A DNA stretch of 64,000 bases from Cinclus cinclus (GCF_963662255.1 NC_085051.1:53111101-53175100), one strand, 5' to 3'; shown: positions 12,101 through 27,100, numbered from the stretch's first letter. Translations and numbers: made by a program. Notes: generated by a model from the letters alone, not told the origin.

Positions 12101-15100
12101 TAAATAAAGGCATATTTTCCAACTATGCGCTGAATTAGTGCTTACTGTACAAAATACAAATACAAAACATCCTGTAACTGCAGCAAGGCTACAGTTCAGT
12201 AAAACCTTTGTTTTGGAGATGAGTGAAAGGTATTATAATTGATACATGCTAAACCAGAAAGCATCGATCTGTTCTAGTTATGAGGAAAGCACTTGCAGAA
12301 GCAACAGCAAAAGACATGACAAATTTAAACATCTTACCTGCAAATTCAACACTCCTCTATTAGAAAGACAGATACACAGGAACTTATTGTAATCAGCACA
12401 TTTATCCCCAGATTCTGAGGTAGCAGACTGGAAGTTCATTGAGACTCTCTCCTCCCTCTGACCTACACTGTGAGGGTGGGGAGTCAGTAGCACAAGTTGT
12501 CACAGAAGTTTTGGATGCCCCATCCCTGGAGGTGGTGTTCAAGGCCAGGCTGGATGAGGCTTTGAGTCACCTGGTCCAGGGGGATCTGATCAACACCATC
12601 CTGACAAGGCCACCCTAGCTCCTGCTCTCAGCCACCCCACAGCCAACTGGCTCCATCTTCCCCTCCAAATGCACCCTCTTGCTTGTGCCTGTAAATGTAA
12701 CACCCAGTGTATTTCACCTCTCACCAGACCATTGTGCATTTACATAAATAAGACAGTGACACACAGACACAAAAGGTTTTGTGCATTTTCTCTGACTTTA
12801 CCCAAAATTTCTGTAGGTCTGGATCCAGGATATTTACTATAGCAACTGAAGCAAGCTCCACATCCAATGAAAGGCAGCAAGACTCTGGGTATTGACTTGG
12901 ACAGAGTGAGCTTTTATCCCAACTCTGGGGTCAGTGCAACACAGAAACTTGAAGTTTCCAACAAAGTAACTCAAACTAAGCCGGTATTTTATATATCCAT
13001 CCAATCCAAAATATACTAAAATACGCTTTAGTGATTGCCAGAAATTTCTAACATTTAGAAAATTTTGAGGTTTTTCAGAGAAGAAAACACATCCCTGGTA
13101 CACTGCTCCAGTACTCCTGGGATGAATTTGCTGCAAATCTGTTTCCTTCAAAGATGAAAAGCAACTTCTCAACCAATTTACATTTCAACAGCATCTTCTA
13201 CACACCAGACCACAACACAAGTTCTAAAGATGCTGTTTAATATGCATCTGTGTGCAAGAGCTCAGATGACCATATTAAAAACTGAGTTCTTAGCTAGCCA
13301 GAGATCTTCTACGGACTCACAGTGCTGGGTGTCAAACAGAGTAGGTGCCAGGCGGATGACATTGTGAACAGCAGACTGAAGAGAAGTGGGAGGTGACAGA
13401 ATAGGATCCACTATTATGTCTAAATCAGAAACCTTCCAGGTGTCTGGAGATTTTTTCACACACCCACAGTCTGTCTCTACCGGACGCACCAAGGCAGATC
13501 CAGTTACACAGAAAAAGAAAGAAAAAAGCGGTGGAAAAATTATAACAATGACAATGGAGAACATTAGAACAGGAACACTCAGATAATGAGAAATAAAAGC
13601 ATGACAGTTGAAAAAAATTCTCAATTTCTTTTCTTCCTGGGAGCATATACACTTCTCCTTACATAAATCTGTTTTACAGAACCTCATTCAAGTACCTTCA
13701 AAATAATAAATACGAAGCCAGTCCTAAGACAGAATAATTACTTTTATAATATTACAAGTCCTGAGATAGGTCTAGAAGTGGGTGTATATAATTTGGGAGG
13801 TTGATATTACAAAATTTTGGTTTTTAGTTGGTAAACTTAAAAGTTAGGAACTGTCCTTTTCCATATGTGGAAGAAGGATCCATGAATCTGAAAACAAAAC
13901 TGCTGCAGATCTGTACCTTCACCCACAATTAAGTCATTCCGTATTCTTGAGACTTTTCCATAAAACCACAGTGATGGGGTTTGTACAGATTTTGAACACT
14001 TTTAGCTGATAAAGGTAGTATTCCTAAATCGTTAATATCAATGGGAAAATTTTTTTAAAGTATTTTTTGAAGTTCTGTTTGGTCAGTTTTACTTTCTGAC
14101 CTTGAGGGTTGGTTTTTTTTTTTTTTTTTTTTTTGGGGGGGGTGGCAGGGGGATGGGGGGCCATTTCTGACATTCTTTCCTACAGAGATGTTCCGATTGT
14201 CTTCTTTCCATCTCTTCCTCCCTATCTGGAAAGCATGATGGGAATTTTGCTGGAATATTCAGTTTTAAGTACTTGAATGTATGTGAATATTGCAGCAGCT
14301 TTGGTCTCTCAGTCATTCCTTATCCCCTTTTTGATCTTTCCTAGGAGACCAGGTAAAATAAGTCCTGTGGTTAGACCAATGAGAACAGGCATTTTTATTT
14401 GTATTATATCCATTTTCCTAGCTTATAATTTCTGAATAATTCCAATTTTTCTAAGGTATGAGTGGACAGGTGAGATTTACTAGAATTTGGAACTTAAAGC
14501 ACAAATATGACCAGCTTCCTTCAGTGTCCAACACAAGTAACTCTATTAAAAAAAATTAGATTGAATTACTATTGATGGGAGACATGGGAGCCAATTTTGG
14601 ACACAAAGTTCTGGGGAGTTCTGGAGAGACAGCTTCCTCACTAAATAGGGTAGAAACAAGTAAACAGCATCAACATCATGGTTATTCCATTTCAGAAATG
14701 CTTCAAGGACCACAAATACTCATATCACAGATGGAACGAAAAGCTCTCAGTTTTATTCTATTTTCCTATTTAGTCTCCTTCTGAGAAGTATTATTATTAT
14801 TATTTATTCACTAGCTTTGTTTTACTTGACAAAAAGCAACATACTGTAAATAGTTATTTATAATACAGTTTTCCATAAAGCTGATTTCATTACTATATTC
14901 AAACACACAAACTAACTGAAAAAGCTATTAAAGACACAACACAGAATCTGTGAAGAAAACGTGCTCCTTTTAGGGATGTACTGGCCAGTAAAATTTCAAA
15001 GAAAACACTCAATTTCCTAAGAAAAATTCGTGGAGAGAAGCAAAAATGCCACAGATCAAATGACTGATGTACAATTCACAGAACAGCATTAACACATCTG

Positions 15101-18100
15101 AAACTTGCCTCCTCCCCTGTGCCAATAATGCCAACACTAATCTCCTAAGATTACTCCTTTTCTTTATCACCCCTTTTCAAACCATATGTATTAATAAACA
15201 TCACACAGGTACTTACCAGATTTTGATCTTCCATGTGTTGAGTTAGGAGCAATGGTGAGAGACTGTGGCTTAACTGGATCAACTGGTACAGCGTAAGTGC
15301 CAGCACTGGGAACTTGGATGTAAGGTCCTACTGCTGCCACCCTTCCTGAAGCACTCAGGGATGACTGAGGCGATGAAGTTCCATTAATACGATTCAACTG
15401 AAAACAAGCAGAAAAACTGAAACATGAATGTCCATTTAATCTAGACCTTTCTGCATAAACAGGGAGGTCTAAACATAACTATCTAGAATCATTCACTGTA
15501 GCTAGGACACCTTCATTATTAAGTTACCATACTCTATGCTTCTACAGAAAGAGGAAAAAAAAACTTAGTAGAAAGTACAAATTTTATTCTTTAAAATCAA
15601 CACCTCAAAAATTAAATTTCTTAGTTACAGCACATACATCTCTTGTAGTACCTTTATAAGGTGTTTTTCACTGTGTCTTTCTCAAGCAAATGATCTAAAA
15701 TGAGTTCTTAAATGATCAAATATATGTGTGTTGGGTATTTTTAAAGCAATACCTCCAGCTAGTAATACATACTGAAATGCAGAATTCATCTTTTAAAATC
15801 TTTTTCAAGCTCCAGTCAACTATTAAACCTAACTTTATCAAACCACTTATTTTTTATCCATTTTCCATGCTGGGAGATAAGTATTTTATAAAACCCAATT
15901 TTTTTAATGCATTCATGCTTTTAAACATGTAGCACACAGTCATACTTTCCTTTCTAGAAATATAAACTTTTCTGATTTTTAATATAGTATTGTCTGTGCC
16001 ATAAAGAAAAATGAAAGCACACTTATTCTGTCTTACAGTTTTTGGATATCTATGAGACACCTTAAAATGGTTTTAAGAGACTTCCTACTTTTATCATAGG
16101 TATTACTTGAATGGGAAAAAGATTCTACATAGTTTCTATAGGCCCTTGATAAACTGAAGTGTGGCCCTTTTAACAGTTTATCTTACAGGAATGTTTTCTT
16201 TTTGACGTGCCTCAACTTTTTTCTTGTACAGACGTTCGCGCAGCTCGTTGATTCGCTTGTCCATCATGGCCACCTCCATATTGCGTTTGTTTAGGAGTTC
16301 TTTCTGCTGCTGGAGCTTGGAGTTCTGCTCCTGGTTAAGCCTGTTACGAATCTTCAAAAACAAACAAACAAAAAATAAACAAAACAAACAAACAAAGAAA
16401 AATATAAAAGCCCACTCGTTAGAACAGTTGTCATTCTGTGTCTTGGCAAGCTGGTTTTTAATGCAGTGTTAAAAAAACCCAAAGGAATTTGGATCAACAG
16501 CTTGTTCTGGTGTCTCTAATTTACCCTTCCACACATCCTGTCAAGTTAGCATTTGCAGTCATGAACAACTCTTAGAAGGAAACAGTGAAAAAATAACCTA
16601 AAAAAACCCCTAGTGGATGCCTATTAAATACATACAGACAGCACCCCATTCATAGAAAATGGATTGAGAAACTAGGCAGAAAGACATTTCAGAAAATTCT
16701 ACCGCGAAGAACTAAATCACAGAAGATGTTTAAAGATGTTTAAAATTATGCTTACCCAAGACAGTTTGTCTATCACCAAAACTAAGTGATACAAAACTTG
16801 TAACAGAATTATGCTATTGATTCTGCTTCCAGTTCCACTTGAGATTTCAGTGATGTCTGGAAGGGGGGTTAACTGAACTGCTAGTGCAGGGACCGGGCAC
16901 AGATTTTGCTCTCTGCATGGGGATTAAACTGAAACCTTCACAGCAGTTTTCCAGCAGATTATGAGGTGGATTACCTTTATGGTTTAAATCAACCATGACA
17001 CTCTTTATAATTATTTCTCTTGCTTTGCCACTGGCATTTTTTCACACCTTCAATAACTCAGACATTGTCTCATCGCTCCAATTTTCATGGTAACATTACA
17101 AGCAAAAAACACTCGAGGCAAATTTAAGTCTTGATAAACTTATATGGGATCACTGCGAAGCACAAGAGAGAAATCTTCATCTATTGAGCATCTTTGCACT
17201 TAGAAATAACTCAGAGGCAGATATGCCTTGTATAAATGGGGAGGGGGTAAAAAGAGAAAAAAGGACTCTTATTCCTAATGCATGAAAACAGGATTGATTA
17301 ATGTCTATGCTGGATTTGCTCATCTAAATAAATGAGATGAATTTTGACATTTAAAATAATTTTAAAATATTGAATATATTAGAGCTGTTACCTTGATCAC
17401 AATAAAGCACATGAGTAATAAAAAAAGCCCTCAAAATCCTGATACATTAGCATACAATTTGACAAAATTTCAATGTAAACTGGATACTTAACTACTCATG
17501 TGAGAACTACACTCTAGATGCAACAACTTCTTGCAGGAGATGCACAATACTGAGGCAGGGAATACAGTGTGAATATACTGCACATATGTTGCACTATCTA
17601 GTGCCGGGAATAGAGTGCAACTTGCATTTTTGATTACTCTATTAAAATATGTTATTTAATTCCTATGTATTTTATTTATTCACACCATACAATATAGCTA
17701 TATTTTTACAATATACTTTTAAAATTAGGGTCATATTTCAAAGTTGACATGACATCTAAATGAGCTTGCTATACCCAGATAAGTGAAAAATAGGTAAGTA
17801 CTAAAATTAGTTTCACAAAAATTGTTTGAGAGATTAAAACAAATAAAAAACTTTGTGGACTTTCAGTATTTCAGTATTAGGGTCTGAGAAACACCCTTCA
17901 ACACACTTACACACTTTGTATCGTTATGTGTACAAGAAACCAAATAGTTTTTAAAGCTAATGAAATTCTTTTTGAAAAAAACACTACTTTTATGAGGTGT
18001 AACAGAACCAAATCGCCACTCATAAGAGCAGTAATAAAACTTTTTAAATCTACAGCTGTAATTCAAATAGCAGCTTTTTGTTACTTACCTGTAGCTCTTG

Positions 18101-21100
18101 ATACAGCTTTTTCAATTCAACTGCTGCAGGCCCTGTCATTTGTCCGTTGTAAGACTGAAACCCATTCAGTTTCCCTTTCCTTAAATCCTCCAGTTGCTGA
18201 GTGAGTTGATCCACTTTTAACACTGCAGCCTGCAGCTCTTGCTGCTTTTCCTGGAACATGGCACTTATATGCTCAATTTCAGTTGCTAAAATTAACAAGA
18301 TAAAAATAACAAAAAACAAATAAAACAGAAGCTACTTTTTAAATTCTTCAAGTACTAATAAACACACTATGCTAGCTTTACATTTAAAATACATATAAAA
18401 TATTTGTATTGCAAATTTGCTAACAGTCCTAGTATTTCCTAACAGTTAGAGAATAGACTTATTCTGACTTTATGTTTGACTACATAAAAACTAATAGAAA
18501 ATTCTTTTGCATACAAATTTCATGGAAACACAGAACCTCCATACAATGAAAAACATTGCACCAGAACACCTGCATCAATGCCATACTCACAACATAGTAT
18601 TACTGGCTAGTGTAACAGTAAATTAAACAGTGAACAGTAAATTAAATAAATTAAGAACTCCACATACACAAATTGCCATTCATCATCTTGCTGTAGTCCA
18701 CTTGTCCTCTCATGGCACGGATTTTTTTCAGCTTTGTCTCTTGGGTTTCAACACGTTCTTTAAGTTTTTGAAGCTTTTCACTCTCAGAAACAGACTGCTG
18801 CTGCCGACGTTCTTGCTGCTTCAGGTAACGCAAACGTTGCTCCTGACAAAAGGAGGTTTTAAACAAGAGATATCTATTACCCTTTTATTTAAAAATACCC
18901 CAACACATTAACTTAGAAAACCCTATCATTTTGATCAGCTCTTTTACTTCCACAAATCATAAAATGCTGTATTTCGATGAAATATGTACCAGTCCTAGAA
19001 AAAACTCTTTTAACATCAATTAACAAATCTGTTCTAGAGCAGAGGTTCAAGGGTTTTTTTAGACAAAAAATATCATATTTACATAGCTATGTGAATATAG
19101 CCCCAGTCTGAACACTCAAATACATCTGTGATGCTTCCTCTGGCATTTGTTTTCTGCTACTATTAACAGTTTTCTTGCTGTTGGCAAAATAAATTTCCAG
19201 TGCTGTTACCCAGCTTCCCAAAGATGAGAAAGTATGTCCAGCACACCATTTTAAACAAGTTGACCTGTTAGTTCTAAATAACAGCTCTTCTGCTGGGCAC
19301 ACAAGGAAAAATATTTTTTGTATTATTTCCTTCAAGAAAGAGCAACAGAAATCAGTAGGTTGACTCCTAGGTACTCCAACCATCAAAGGCATGCCATATA
19401 ATACTTGAAACAACATCAACAACAAGGTCAAAACCATTAAACCCTTCCCACTCTGCAAACATACTTAGGTTATTCTGCCTCTCAGACTTGGAAATGCAAT
19501 ACATAAATTTTTATTAATTTGGCATATTCTCACTTCACCCCACTATGACTGTACTGGAGAGAATGAGCCACTAAAGACGAGCATGGAGGCGAGCCTGCTC
19601 TGCCACAGATCATGAAGGGGGCCACACAAAAGAGATAAACAAACCCCAGCAATATTTTTATACAGACACATGACGTGGGCTGTCCTAGCAGTATTTATGC
19701 CAGAAGACTGTGCATTGCCTAGGCTAAGATCTGGTAAAACGATGGATTAACTGAAATGACTTAGTGTGTTTTTCTCTATCCATGAAACTTATGCTTGCAT
19801 ACATTGAAAAAAATTGGTCTGTATATAATTATTACCTTAGCAACCAACATTTGCTGTTGATTTTCAATCTGTTGCTGTTGTCGGGCTGCCATATCTTGCA
19901 GTTCAGAAAGAGTGAGCTCAACACGTGGATTGCCAACCTGCAGAACAGAAAATGTTTCATGAATGTGTTGATGTGTATCAGGGCATTCTGACCAGACAGC
20001 CTAAACCCCCACTCCTCAGAGCAAGGCTCCTCCCAAGGCCTCAGAAAAAGAGGAATGATGAGCACCTGTGAAACAGTGAGAAACATGAGGTCAGAAAAAG
20101 GAGGGACACAAACCATGCAGAGAGGCAGAAAAAGCAGAAAGTGGAAAAGTGGATGGAGACGAGCATACTAAGAGACTAAACAAAGAGAAAAAAGACCCCT
20201 TATCCTACATTTAACATCTCTCTGTTCATATGTTTGGTAGCACGGGCACACAGTCCTGGCAAGGCACACATGATAACACACATGCAACCAGGTATTTCAG
20301 GCAGTAGGAGAATCTGAAGCTGCTTTCCTTCCCCAGTATTTTCAGCATAACTGCTTTGGCAGCTTAAACTGCTGGTTCACGTTATTTACCTAGCACAGGA
20401 CCCAACCACATAAGAACCCTTAGATAAAGGGTCACCAAGTTCACATCCAAAGATTGGGAAAATTCTGATATATTTGAGCCATTTAGGGTAAGGATCTGTG
20501 AAAAAGAGTCTGTACAACTGAAGAAAAGTAAAGCTGTTCCCCTTCAGATAATTAAGTGGCTACTACTTTGCATTAAATGCAAAGTATTAGCAAGGCTTTC
20601 TCACTCCTTTTGCATTTCAAAACTAACACAAGCTACAAAATGAGGATAGACAGAAATGATGAAAATTCTTTAAAATTCATACCATGTATGTGACCAAATC
20701 TTATGTGTTTTTAAAAATAAACTCACTGTTTCAGTAATCCATAATTCTATCAAATATAATTTACATTTATACACTAAATTACTTCAACCACATTTTTTTT
20801 GCCTGCAATCTCAAGAAAGAGAGTGCAACATGTCAAGAAAAAATCCAGAAGCTGACACTTGCTACTCAGAAAACCAAAACTCATAACTTAGACTTGCAGG
20901 GTTTAACCACAACTTCAGAATTTCCAGAGAAAGAAAATACCACTCTTTGAAAAATTATGCTGCAAAGTTGAAAATAGCCCAACATCTGTTTCCAAGTATT
21001 TACATGTAATTCATATAATTTATTGGATCAATGTAAAAGCTGGACTACTGCACTCTAATAATTTAGTAAACAATGTAACTTTTTCACCAAATTACATGAC

Positions 21101-24100
21101 TACACTACTAGCAAACCAAATAAAAACTTTTATTGGCTTACTATGATAAAAACTACTAGTAAACAAAATAAAAACATCACTTGCTACCCCCAATACAGTC
21201 AATACTGCTAAAAATAAAAGATAATTAAATATTTTTGATATATTGATAAATAGTACTGTTTCAAATGCTTATAAAATGTAATGAGGTTTAAACATTTTAC
21301 AGATATACATAAAAAAATCCTCGAACCAAAACAACCTCTCAGTGCCCAAAAATCAATCGCATATCATGTTATGGGTCTGATCACACCTGATCCCATTGGA
21401 AAACTGATTCAGCTGCTCTGCTTTTCTGGGCCCACCCTACTGATGTGTATATCCTACAGTACTTGTACTTTATTCTCAGAAACATCTTTTTGACACATTA
21501 TCTCAAACACTTTGAATGGCTTTTTTCATATTTCTACATGAAATTCCTACATAACTATCAGTTCTCCAACCAATGCACAATACAGAATTGTTTCTTTAAA
21601 CTTCATTTAGGAAAGGGAAATGCTATTTGTTTTAAAGTAACTGAATTTTTTTTTCCCCTACCTGAATTAATATTTCATGTTGCTGCATGTAGTTCTTCAA
21701 GGAAGACAAACACCTCAAGGTCAATTATTAAAATGAGCCAGATTTGGATCACTAACTTTTAAAGCTGCTCTGTCTTGGACACATGATATAGACATGTCAA
21801 TGTTTAGATAAAATTATTGTCCCTGTTTGAACATTTCCCACTGAGTAAGTCATGAAGTAAAATTATAATGCTTATTGGAAATTACAACAGAAATTCCTCT
21901 TACTATTCAACATTAATGAAAAAAAATTATAGTAGAGAAGTTATTAAATGAGATGAAGTCCACTCAAAATACTAATTTTGTATTTCAACACAGGGGAAAA
22001 AAAAAGAACTTACTAGTGTGGACTTTTTTATTAGCATGACTTATGCAGAGAAGAGTCCTTTCCAATTTTCATTCGGGGCAAGTAACTTGTATGCACTTGT
22101 GGCCACTGAGAGAGACATTTTATTATTAATTACTGACTGAAAGGCACTAATTGGCTAGGAAATTAAGGAAGCTTCTCCAAGTGCCATTCACAATCCACAA
22201 TGTGCTTACTTGAGACAAGAAAACAAAGCAGAAAACCAGATGCTGCTCCCAAAACACATTCAGGCTCTGCTGACTTTAGTTGGCCAGAAAAAAAAATAAA
22301 CTTCTACATCTGCTTCTGCTGGGCTCTGCAGGCAATTCTTACAAGGAGCTAAGAATGGCATGAAGGCTTCCCTCTGGATCACTGATTTCTCAATACACAT
22401 AGGTGCTTTTTCAGAAATAAGCAACTTGCATCAGACTATGCATAGTTTTCCCAATGCTTCCTTTCTTTCTACTTTGATTACCAGTTGAAGTTAAAAACAT
22501 TGATAGCCTATTGTATTTCCAGTAGAAATTTTGAGTATAACACTGTCCAAAAAAACAAAGAGAGGTTTTATTCCACTAAGTAATATTGTTAAAAATATAT
22601 CCAGACTCAAAAAGTGGTAACTGTATAGGGACTGTGAGCATTTCAAAGAAAAAAGCCATTTCATTGCATGAAAATTGAAGGCTTTCTAAACGGATAATAT
22701 AACCTGGAATGCACAATGACTATAAGAAACTAGTTTGTAAATGCACGAGAAACTAACAAACAAAAACAAAAAAGCAACAAAAACACAACCCAGTTTAATC
22801 CAAGAGCTCAGAGTTTTTACTGCTCTAAGCAGACATATTTTAAGTCTCTCAAATAATGACTAGCAAAAGTACTGTATTATTTTGTATCATGTAAAATATA
22901 GAAGATTAATTATATGATTAATGCAAATATTAGCATTTCCTTGAAGAAGCTATTAACTACTGCAAAGTGTTCAATTTAGAAAGTCTAATGTCTAAAAAGT
23001 TTTTATAAAAGGCAAAGCACAAGAACATGGGAAACAGTGATAATTAACCATTTAAATATAAACACCCTAGGAGAAATCTTTTAATGTTCACCTCCCTGAA
23101 TATCAATATGTATAGCTTTCACTTCATGAGCTACACTATACTTAGGGGAAGAAAAAATAGACAGCTGAGGAAAAACAGCATTGAACCTGTAACTTCACTC
23201 GCAGTTTTCTCCTTTTCATCCACATAGCAAAGCAGCAATCAGAGCAAACAGAAGTCCTCTTCAACATTAAATCAATTATTTTCATACAGATGTTGCTGGT
23301 TTCAGGTCTCCAAATCAGCATAGCTTCATTTTTGAAACAGCATGAAAAACACTGCATCCTTCTCTTGTCGAGGTCTAGTTAAATCAATTAGTTTAGAGCG
23401 CTTCATATTAGTTGAGGCTGCTTGTAATAATCTGTATGCAAACACCACCATAGAAAAAAAGCCTGTCTCAGTGCTACTCCAGAACCTCAGGCTATGCCAG
23501 GCAAAGACAGCACTGCATTTTCAGTTCTTTAATGAGGTTGTTGGTCTCTCAGATTCTTAAGTTTGTGCTGTTCCTAGTACTTATTAACAACTCCATCCAC
23601 AAAGTCAAGACACTCACCTCTCATAACAAACACAAGCCTATCACATTTAAGGTCCAGACCTCCTCCTTTCTCCTGCAGCAAAGGAACCAGACCTCCTACA
23701 GAACCGACTTCTGAAGGAGGTACTAAAAAGCCACTACAAATACCTACTCCTCCAGATTCCACAAATTCATTTGCTACATGGTGATACATCAAAGCAGACA
23801 GTTTTGCTGAATTGTAAATTTCTTTTCATTGATTCACAGCAGCATTTACACAGGGATGAACTCCTAAATGAATTGCCACAGAGCAAACACTGCATTATTA
23901 GGCACTGAGGAAGTATTATGTATGTCTCACATAGGCAAGAATAATTTACACCTATATTCACCAATTTCCTAATATTGACTGGGATCTTACAAAAATTATA
24001 TTTATGTTATTTAACATGCACCTCTTAAAGAGCACGATGAAAGATTGAATTTGTAATGAACTCAAGTTTCAGCTTCTGACATCACCCTCCAAGCTAATAT

Positions 24101-27100
24101 TTTACCATTTGATGATTAATATTTTTGAGACAGGTGAGATGAATAGTACAGTAGTAATTAAATAGTTTGGGAACCAGTTTACAAGCAGCCTCAAAACAAA
24201 TCATACCATAGGCATTTAATTAAGGAAACTTACATCCTTTAATATTTATTTCTACATATTAATTCTTGTCACTCTGAACATTTTTTTTCTTATTCCTCCC
24301 TCCTTTCTGCGCTCTTTAATATCACAGTCTCCTCACTCTACATACTTCTGGGCTATTACAAATGGCTTACTCATTGGCAACTCACAAAATAAATGAAAAA
24401 TTGCACCTGAACTCAAAATTTTTCTCTGACAAGCAGGATGTACTGTAGTCAAGGGATGGAAGCAGTAAGGGCAGACTCCAGTGGTTTTTTGCCTTTACTC
24501 CCTACAGAAAGCTCTCTTTTAAGAGGAATCTAATTATGTCAATATTAAAATAAAAACCCCATGAGGCCAATCTTTTGAATAGATTATTTTTTAAAAGATG
24601 ACATCTGGGATGTGGTCTGATTTTATGCATTTTTTTTTGACTCCATGCTTAACCCATGAAGATACTTTTTGATAATTTTCTAAATTTGCACTAGTAAGAA
24701 TAGTTACTTTAAAAATAATAATGAAACATACCCTAAATCCACACCAGAGACTGTTATGATTTCCAAAGAGCTTTAAAGGAAAAACCAAATATTCAAAAGC
24801 TTTACAGGCCACCATAAGGCCTGGAGGTGTCATGCTTTCTGGTGGTTAAACAACAGCCAGCCACTCAAACAGCCAGTGTAAAGCATAATGTAACCAACTA
24901 ATTGGAAAAGAAAAGCAGAGCAGTACAAGAACTTACTAATCACTTCCTGCATAATATCTCTCCAGATCTTTTTCTAGGTTTGCAAGAACCACCATGTCAT
25001 TAACGTCCCTTATCTATTTCTTCCTTCTTTTTAGTTCACACCCATCTCCCACACAAATCTTCTGATGTTCCCTTCCCAAAACCCTGCACGAGGAACCACC
25101 AGTTCAAGTAACTCAAGCTTCCTGAAACTGGCCAAGCTCCACCTTCTCCTGCACATATTCCTGTGCACTCAATCATGTACTATGAACGCTCACATATTTT
25201 CTAGTCCTCTTCCTATCATTCACCCCTGTCACCTCTGTCCTTTCACCCTCATTTAGTACTTCTTGCACTTTGTTTCACCACTCTGTTCCTTTCTTGTCAC
25301 AGTCAGAAATTAATCTGAGGTTAAACCACCAATTGCCAAGGTCAATGTCACTTAAAACGTGAACAACCAGAACACAGAGTTAAAAAAGTCTGGGCCTTAG
25401 CTTCTCCTGTGGAGCCCAGAAGAGCTGGTTCTGGCTTTGGCCATCAAAATGGTGAAACAAAGTTTTTGCTTGTATTGCACTACTTTCAGCCATCTATTAA
25501 TTTATTAAAATGCCAGTAAAGAGCAACTACTGAAGATAATGCAGCAGATACCCCACCTGCAGCCCAGCTCCACTGTTTATTCTTTACACAGGCTTCCACT
25601 CTAAAACTGTTGTACAGATAAGGGAAGATTTCGGCCAAATGACCTTTATAGCAAAAAACCACCAAACCCCCCAAAAAACCCAACAAACAAACAAACCCCA
25701 AAAAAATCCAAACAAAACCAAAAACCCCCAAAAAAACAAACAAAAAAACCACAAACAAAACAACAACAGACCACCAAAACAACAAAAAAAAACCCAAACC
25801 AAAAAACCCAAACAAAACCAAACCAAAAGGACAATCCTTTGGTGAAGTCCTCCGCACCTTCCTTCTTGTAATAGTAAATGTAACTATATCCTCAAGGAGA
25901 AAAAACGTGAAAGAAGCACTTTTTACCAAATGGGGACAACACTAACATATCAAAGGCTGAGGGGGTGGGGATGCACAGCCATAACCAAACCAAAACCACA
26001 GTACTATTACAGGCAGAAACTGCAAGACAGAAGAATTCCAAGAAGCAACAACTTTGAGCTCATGAAAGAATTTACATCCCCCATGTGGGCTTCATTAAGG
26101 AGACATACAATTTTGCCATGGCAAAAAGAAAATATCTTCACCGTCCTAATAAGAGAGGACAGCAGAGACGAGAAAGATACTGCAAGCTGCTCCTGAGAGG
26201 GCTTAAATAGCTACATGTAAATGCAGAATAAATACTTAGGTTTTACAGCACATAATGAAAGACTCAGCTTTCCATAATCCCCAGCAGTTTCAAGTTGTTC
26301 TTACTTCCTAGGACACAGGAGGGAATACAAAACTTACTTTCAGACTAGGGATTTACCTTTGCAGAGCTGTCAAACCCCAGAAATCTACAGAGCTACATGA
26401 CAAACAGAACTGGCAGAACTGGAACTAGGTATATGAGCATGTGGGCAAAATGGGAATAAAGTGTATTACATAAATGAGCCTTTCCCCAGAATGAAGCAGA
26501 ATGACAAGTATAAAATAAAAAGGGGTAGGTTGGAGTGCTCTCCAGTTAGTAAATTCCAGGCTGGGATCAGTGCTCTGATAATTCTCAGCCTCCCCAACCC
26601 AGGGAGCTGTGGGCCATTCCCACATTTCCTCCCCTGTGCAGCATTTACAGCAAAAGAACAGCAACTCTGGCTGAATAACTCCAAACTGCCAGAGCAGGAA
26701 AAAAAGGAACAGCTTGCTTTGCCTGCTGAAACTACCAAAAGACTTACTAATTCTCCAGTACCAACTTGGACATAAGCAGCAGATGCCCAGATGCGTTCCA
26801 TCGTTGCCTTAAACCTCATTCAAAGTAACAAAGTGTGGGGGATGCTCTAAAAAGCCCACTTGGCAACAAAGCTTTAAGGGTTCCTGGTAAGAATATCCAA
26901 CATACACCTTGGGTACCTTGGCACAACAGCTGGGATAAGGCAAACAGATGGAAGGTATCTGAGTTTATTATGTCATTCCTGCATCATATAGGTCTCATAT
27001 GAAAAGTATGTGGCCTCCTTGTGCTCCCTCAGGTCTATAGGAGGACATGGAACATCTGCTGAAGGTTAGTGATTCAGACTCTGTACATTTCTGAAATATA

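Larger units (their letters stand above)
10573..15216 (-). other. PPP1R13B: Intron 9 of PPP1R13B, with CR1 fragment and a candidate cryptic exon
   Basis: 4644 bp. Contains a CR1 LINE fragment at 12471-12585, a T22-G8 junction at 14113-14142, a (TTA)n run at 14788-14806, and an unusual minus-strand open stretch at 13262-13687 (listed separately). Nothing else was recognised. Confidence 0.85.

Noticed and set aside
19087..19458. 123-codon minus-strand frame in intron 5
   Set aside because: No family resemblance, no matching splice borders, and it sits wholly between two well-defined exons.
25486..25929. 147-codon minus-strand frame that looks like a Phe/Gly/Trp-rich membrane protein
   Set aside because: It reads the complement of the A/C-only tract; its hydrophobic look comes from T/G-only codons, and frames on both strands are open for the same reason.
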